Shown here one piece after another: positions 61,559 to 64,000 of a DNA stretch of 64,000 nucleotides. Position numbers and translations under genes: made by a program. This DNA comes from Linepithema humile (taxonomy: Eukaryota; Arthropoda; Insecta; Hymenoptera; Formicidae), in the NCBI RefSeq assembly GCF_040581485.1, contig NC_090131.1:7502001-7566000 (forward strand), read 5' to 3'. The notes beneath the pieces were generated by a model. The model was not told where the DNA came from. It ran no database searches and saw nothing but the letters and a program-made list of their open reading frames with translations. The first letter of the stretch is position 1. Every line of letters starts with the position of its first letter.

Positions 61559-64000
61559 CTATTGAGGCGGTCCGCCCATCATGCCCATCGGTGGCATGCC
61601 TTGGATCCCGTACGGTCCCTGCGGCGGCCCCTGACCGCCGGCCATAGGCGAATGCATCTGCATCGCCGTGTTCTGAATCTGCTGCTGCGTGGGTGCCACC
61701 TGATTGCCAGCGGGGGATCCCACAACCTGTTGCGATTATAATCAAGTTACATATTTTCCCTGTCAGGACTTTTCCAACGGCACTGCCGTAGCAAAAGCGA
61801 GGCGCTAACGTGCGAAAAGAATTAAATTTGTTCCAACGCGTGATATATATATAAAAAAAGAAAACTTCTCACTTCCGCGCTCTTACCTGCGGTATTACCG
61901 GTTCCGACGGTAGCGTGAAATTAGCCAGAAGATCCCTCACAGCCGGGAACAGCGAGCACTCCGATTGATTCACACCGCCGTATTCGGCGAATCTCTTCAG
62001 CTGCATGGACGCTCCCGTCATCGCCGGCGGTGGCGGACTGAGATCTCTCCTTTCCGCCAGTTGCGTTAAATTCGTAGTAACGTCGTAGACGAGCGGCAAT
62101 ACCAGGGACGGCGTTTCACCTTGGTACGACATGCCTATTCTCGTCACTAGCAGCTGCGGGAAACACGCGGGAATCGTTTAAGCTCTCGCGACAGATTCGA
62201 GTCTACGCGCGGATAACGGCGGGCGCGAAATTGTACTCACGAAAAATAAAATCTTGCTCCTACACACGTGCACCCCTTCCGTGCCGGGCGGCACGATCGG
62301 CCCGGCGGAGGGTGGGATACGCAGGCACATCTGCACGGACCACTTCAACTGCTGCTGCTGCACAAGACCGGGCACCAGCTCCAGCTTCATTATCTGCACG
62401 AAGTCCTTCAGCACTTTGAATCGTACGTTGAGCATTTTTCCGAAGCCGTTTAGCGTGTTGTGCTTGAAGGGCGGGGCGGCCACTCGCGTGTCGAAGAACT
62501 TCTCTATAATCTGCGACACACAACGGGAGAATTATACTCGCGTGCGAACGTGTAACTTGAATACAATTGCGTCTCGCCGACGCGAGATATCCGCGATTGA
62601 TCACCTGCAGCTCTTCCAGGCTCCATTGATCTTTGTATTCCGGAAGTGGCTGGACTTTGATGTGCAGAGACTGGAAGTACTGCTGATTCAGTCCGACTCT
62701 GCATTGCAGGCTTTCGACCTTGAAATGCACTATGCCGTGCTCCGTGGTGTTGATGCTAGTCAACTGTAACGATTCACATACACGTTTCAGTTTATGTAGA
62801 ATATTTTTTTCTCTTTGCGTTAGTTCTGTAATTTTTTTCGTCGGGCATAGAATTGCAAGTTTATACGCGACAAGTTTCTCTTACGCATTCGTCCGACTGG
62901 ATGATGCGCTGCAGTTGCCGGCGCATGTAGACGCAGCCGAGGAATCTCTCGAGCGGCGACATGTCCGGACCCGGCAGGCCGGACGGATGGGGGGACGGGC
63001 AGCAGAGCGATTCAAGGGCCTCCTGCGTGAGGAGCGTCGGCACGGCGCCCGCCCAGGACCTCGGCGGCAGCACTCTGGGCATGTGGCTGCCAATCTTGTG
63101 ATCGGACGCCTGCGGACTGTGCAGCGCCGCGTGTCCCGGACTCTGCCCGGGCCTCGCGGGGGACGGCCTCGGCACACTCGGGGATCCAGGCCAGTTGGAG
63201 GCGGCGGGGGAGGCCATACTTTGCGAGGACGGGAAAGGGCTGCCGTCGATGTGACCTGAATGTTATTATTGGAAGCGAACGTTCGTCATTGAATTTATCT
63301 CGTAAGAATGGGTTCATCTCGTTGGCTTTTACATCGAAACGACAAGCGTCACTTTAGTGAAACAATGACACGAGTTTTCAATCGTCTTGCAGCTCTGATG
63401 CTCGCTGTGTTCGAATGTCGGTATCGACAACGTGAAAGTCAATTGGATGAAACCATTCTGACTTCTCGCACGCTAATGTATATGATAAAGCATTACCGCA
63501 CCTGTTTGCATAAACGAGCTAGCGGGAGAATGTCCCACTTGAACGTTGCTGCAAGGTCCAGGCGACGATGTCGGCATGAGACCAGCCGGACTAGGAACAT
63601 GCATCGGATTCAAAGGACTATTCGCGACAAGTCCTGATCCAGGCGACGGGTGCGGTAGCATGTTAGGGGTATTCGGCGGCAACGACGGCGGAGATGCTAG
63701 ATTAAACGAGGCCGCGGGACTGCTTCCGAAACTTTGATGTTGACTGGCCTGATAAAAAAATTTTTAGAATTAGTTAAATCATTTCCAGAGTTATAAATAA
63801 TATCTGCTACAAATTAAAATTCAATATTTGCGATTAATTAAAAAATAAATATTAAAATTGCCATTATTTTTGAATTCTTTCTATTGAAACCGATGAAAAA
63901 AGAAAATAAAATTTGAATTTGTGTCAGAAATTATGTCTTAACTGGACAATTTATACCTGAGATATATTTGCGGTATGAGGACTAGCCGGTGTGTGAGGAT
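61559..64000 (-). CDS. MED14: Mediator complex subunit 14, C-terminal part (5' end beyond window)
   Basis: Seven minus-strand exons, read from the right edge: 63957-64000 (partial), 63502-63748, 62885-63255, 62605-62763, 62241-62510, 61887-62153, 61559-61726 (stop TAG 61559-61561). About 507 residues are visible, roughly the last third of the usual protein. The order is a Pro/Ser-rich linker (NSPLNPMHVPSPAGLMPT as in vertebrate MED14), then LPPRSWAGAVPTLLTQEALE, MSPLERFLGCVYMRRQLQRI, GIVHFKVESLQCRVGLN, FKVLKDFVQIMKLELVPG, SECSLFPAVRDLLANFTLP and a Gly/Pro/Met/Gln-rich tail ending GMMGGPPQ. MED14 is the architectural backbone linking the Mediator head, middle and tail, essential for RNA polymerase II transcription (family knowledge). 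Phase is kept at all junctions. The donor after EELQ is GTGATC, weaker than the others. Confidence 0.95.

Noticed and set aside
62254..62769. 171-codon plus-strand open frame
   Set aside because: It crosses two MED14 exons and an intron on the opposite strand, and the MED14 reading is unambiguous by conserved motifs.
62720..63259. 179-codon plus-strand open frame
   Set aside because: Arg/Gly-rich text produced by the GC-rich complement of the MED14 Pro/Ser exon; no independent support.
1..64000. CRISPR arrays, bacterial operons, prophage, rRNA or tRNA genes
   Set aside because: No spaced direct repeats of array type, no operon-like gene packing and no recognisable structured RNA gene were seen; every gene is spliced, as expected for an animal genome.

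Overview
The window is animal nuclear DNA from an insect, most likely a hymenopteran such as an ant. The evidence is intron-split genes with GT..AG junctions, an insect-type gene set, AT-rich intergenic DNA and non-coding DNA that is unusually rich in CpG. The order is inferred from composition and protein flavour; nothing here fixes the species. There are no bacterial operons, CRISPR arrays or rRNA/tRNA genes that I could recognise.

Nine protein-coding genes are supported, all conserved housekeeping or signalling genes. From left to right: the 3' part of a Fer/Fps non-receptor tyrosine kinase (+, 135-1521, starts outside the window); eIF2B alpha (-, 3354-5076); a kinesin-5/BimC motor (+, 5708-10379); NMD3, the 60S export adaptor (+, 11441-14161); a secreted/lysosomal acid sphingomyelinase (+, 15532-20159); the complex III assembly factor UQCC1 (-, 20441-22298); a ZNF800-like C2H2 zinc-finger protein (+, 23166-26410); a tetraspanin spread over 10 kb of coding span and probably over 25 kb in all (+, 43458-53614, with a likely 5' UTR exon near 28.5 kb); and the 3' part of Mediator subunit MED14 (-, 61559-64000, runs off the right edge). 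For each gene I joined exons so that reading phase is kept across every junction. The complete ones give proteins of 301, 965, 498, 598, 265, 890 and 268 residues.

Layout: 0-26 kb is gene-dense with short AT-rich introns. It has two head-to-head pairs (eIF2B alpha/kinesin-5 and UQCC1/ZNF800-like) and two tail-to-tail pairs (Fer/eIF2B alpha and sphingomyelinase/UQCC1). 26.4-28.1 kb is intergenic and holds two hairpin elements resembling miniature inverted-repeat transposons. 28.1-53.6 kb is mainly tetraspanin introns, with CpG-dense blocks, microsatellites and foldback repeats. 53.6-61.5 kb has no coding exon and looks like a very long tetraspanin 3' UTR meeting the MED14 3' end near 60.7 kb. 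The genes do not form one pathway.

I found no convincing novel biological system. The most notable structures are a 103-bp inverted repeat with identical arms in a sphingomyelinase intron carrying a Penelope/hammerhead-like core, several MITE-like palindromes, and unusual nucleotide-pocket residues in the kinesin-5 motor.
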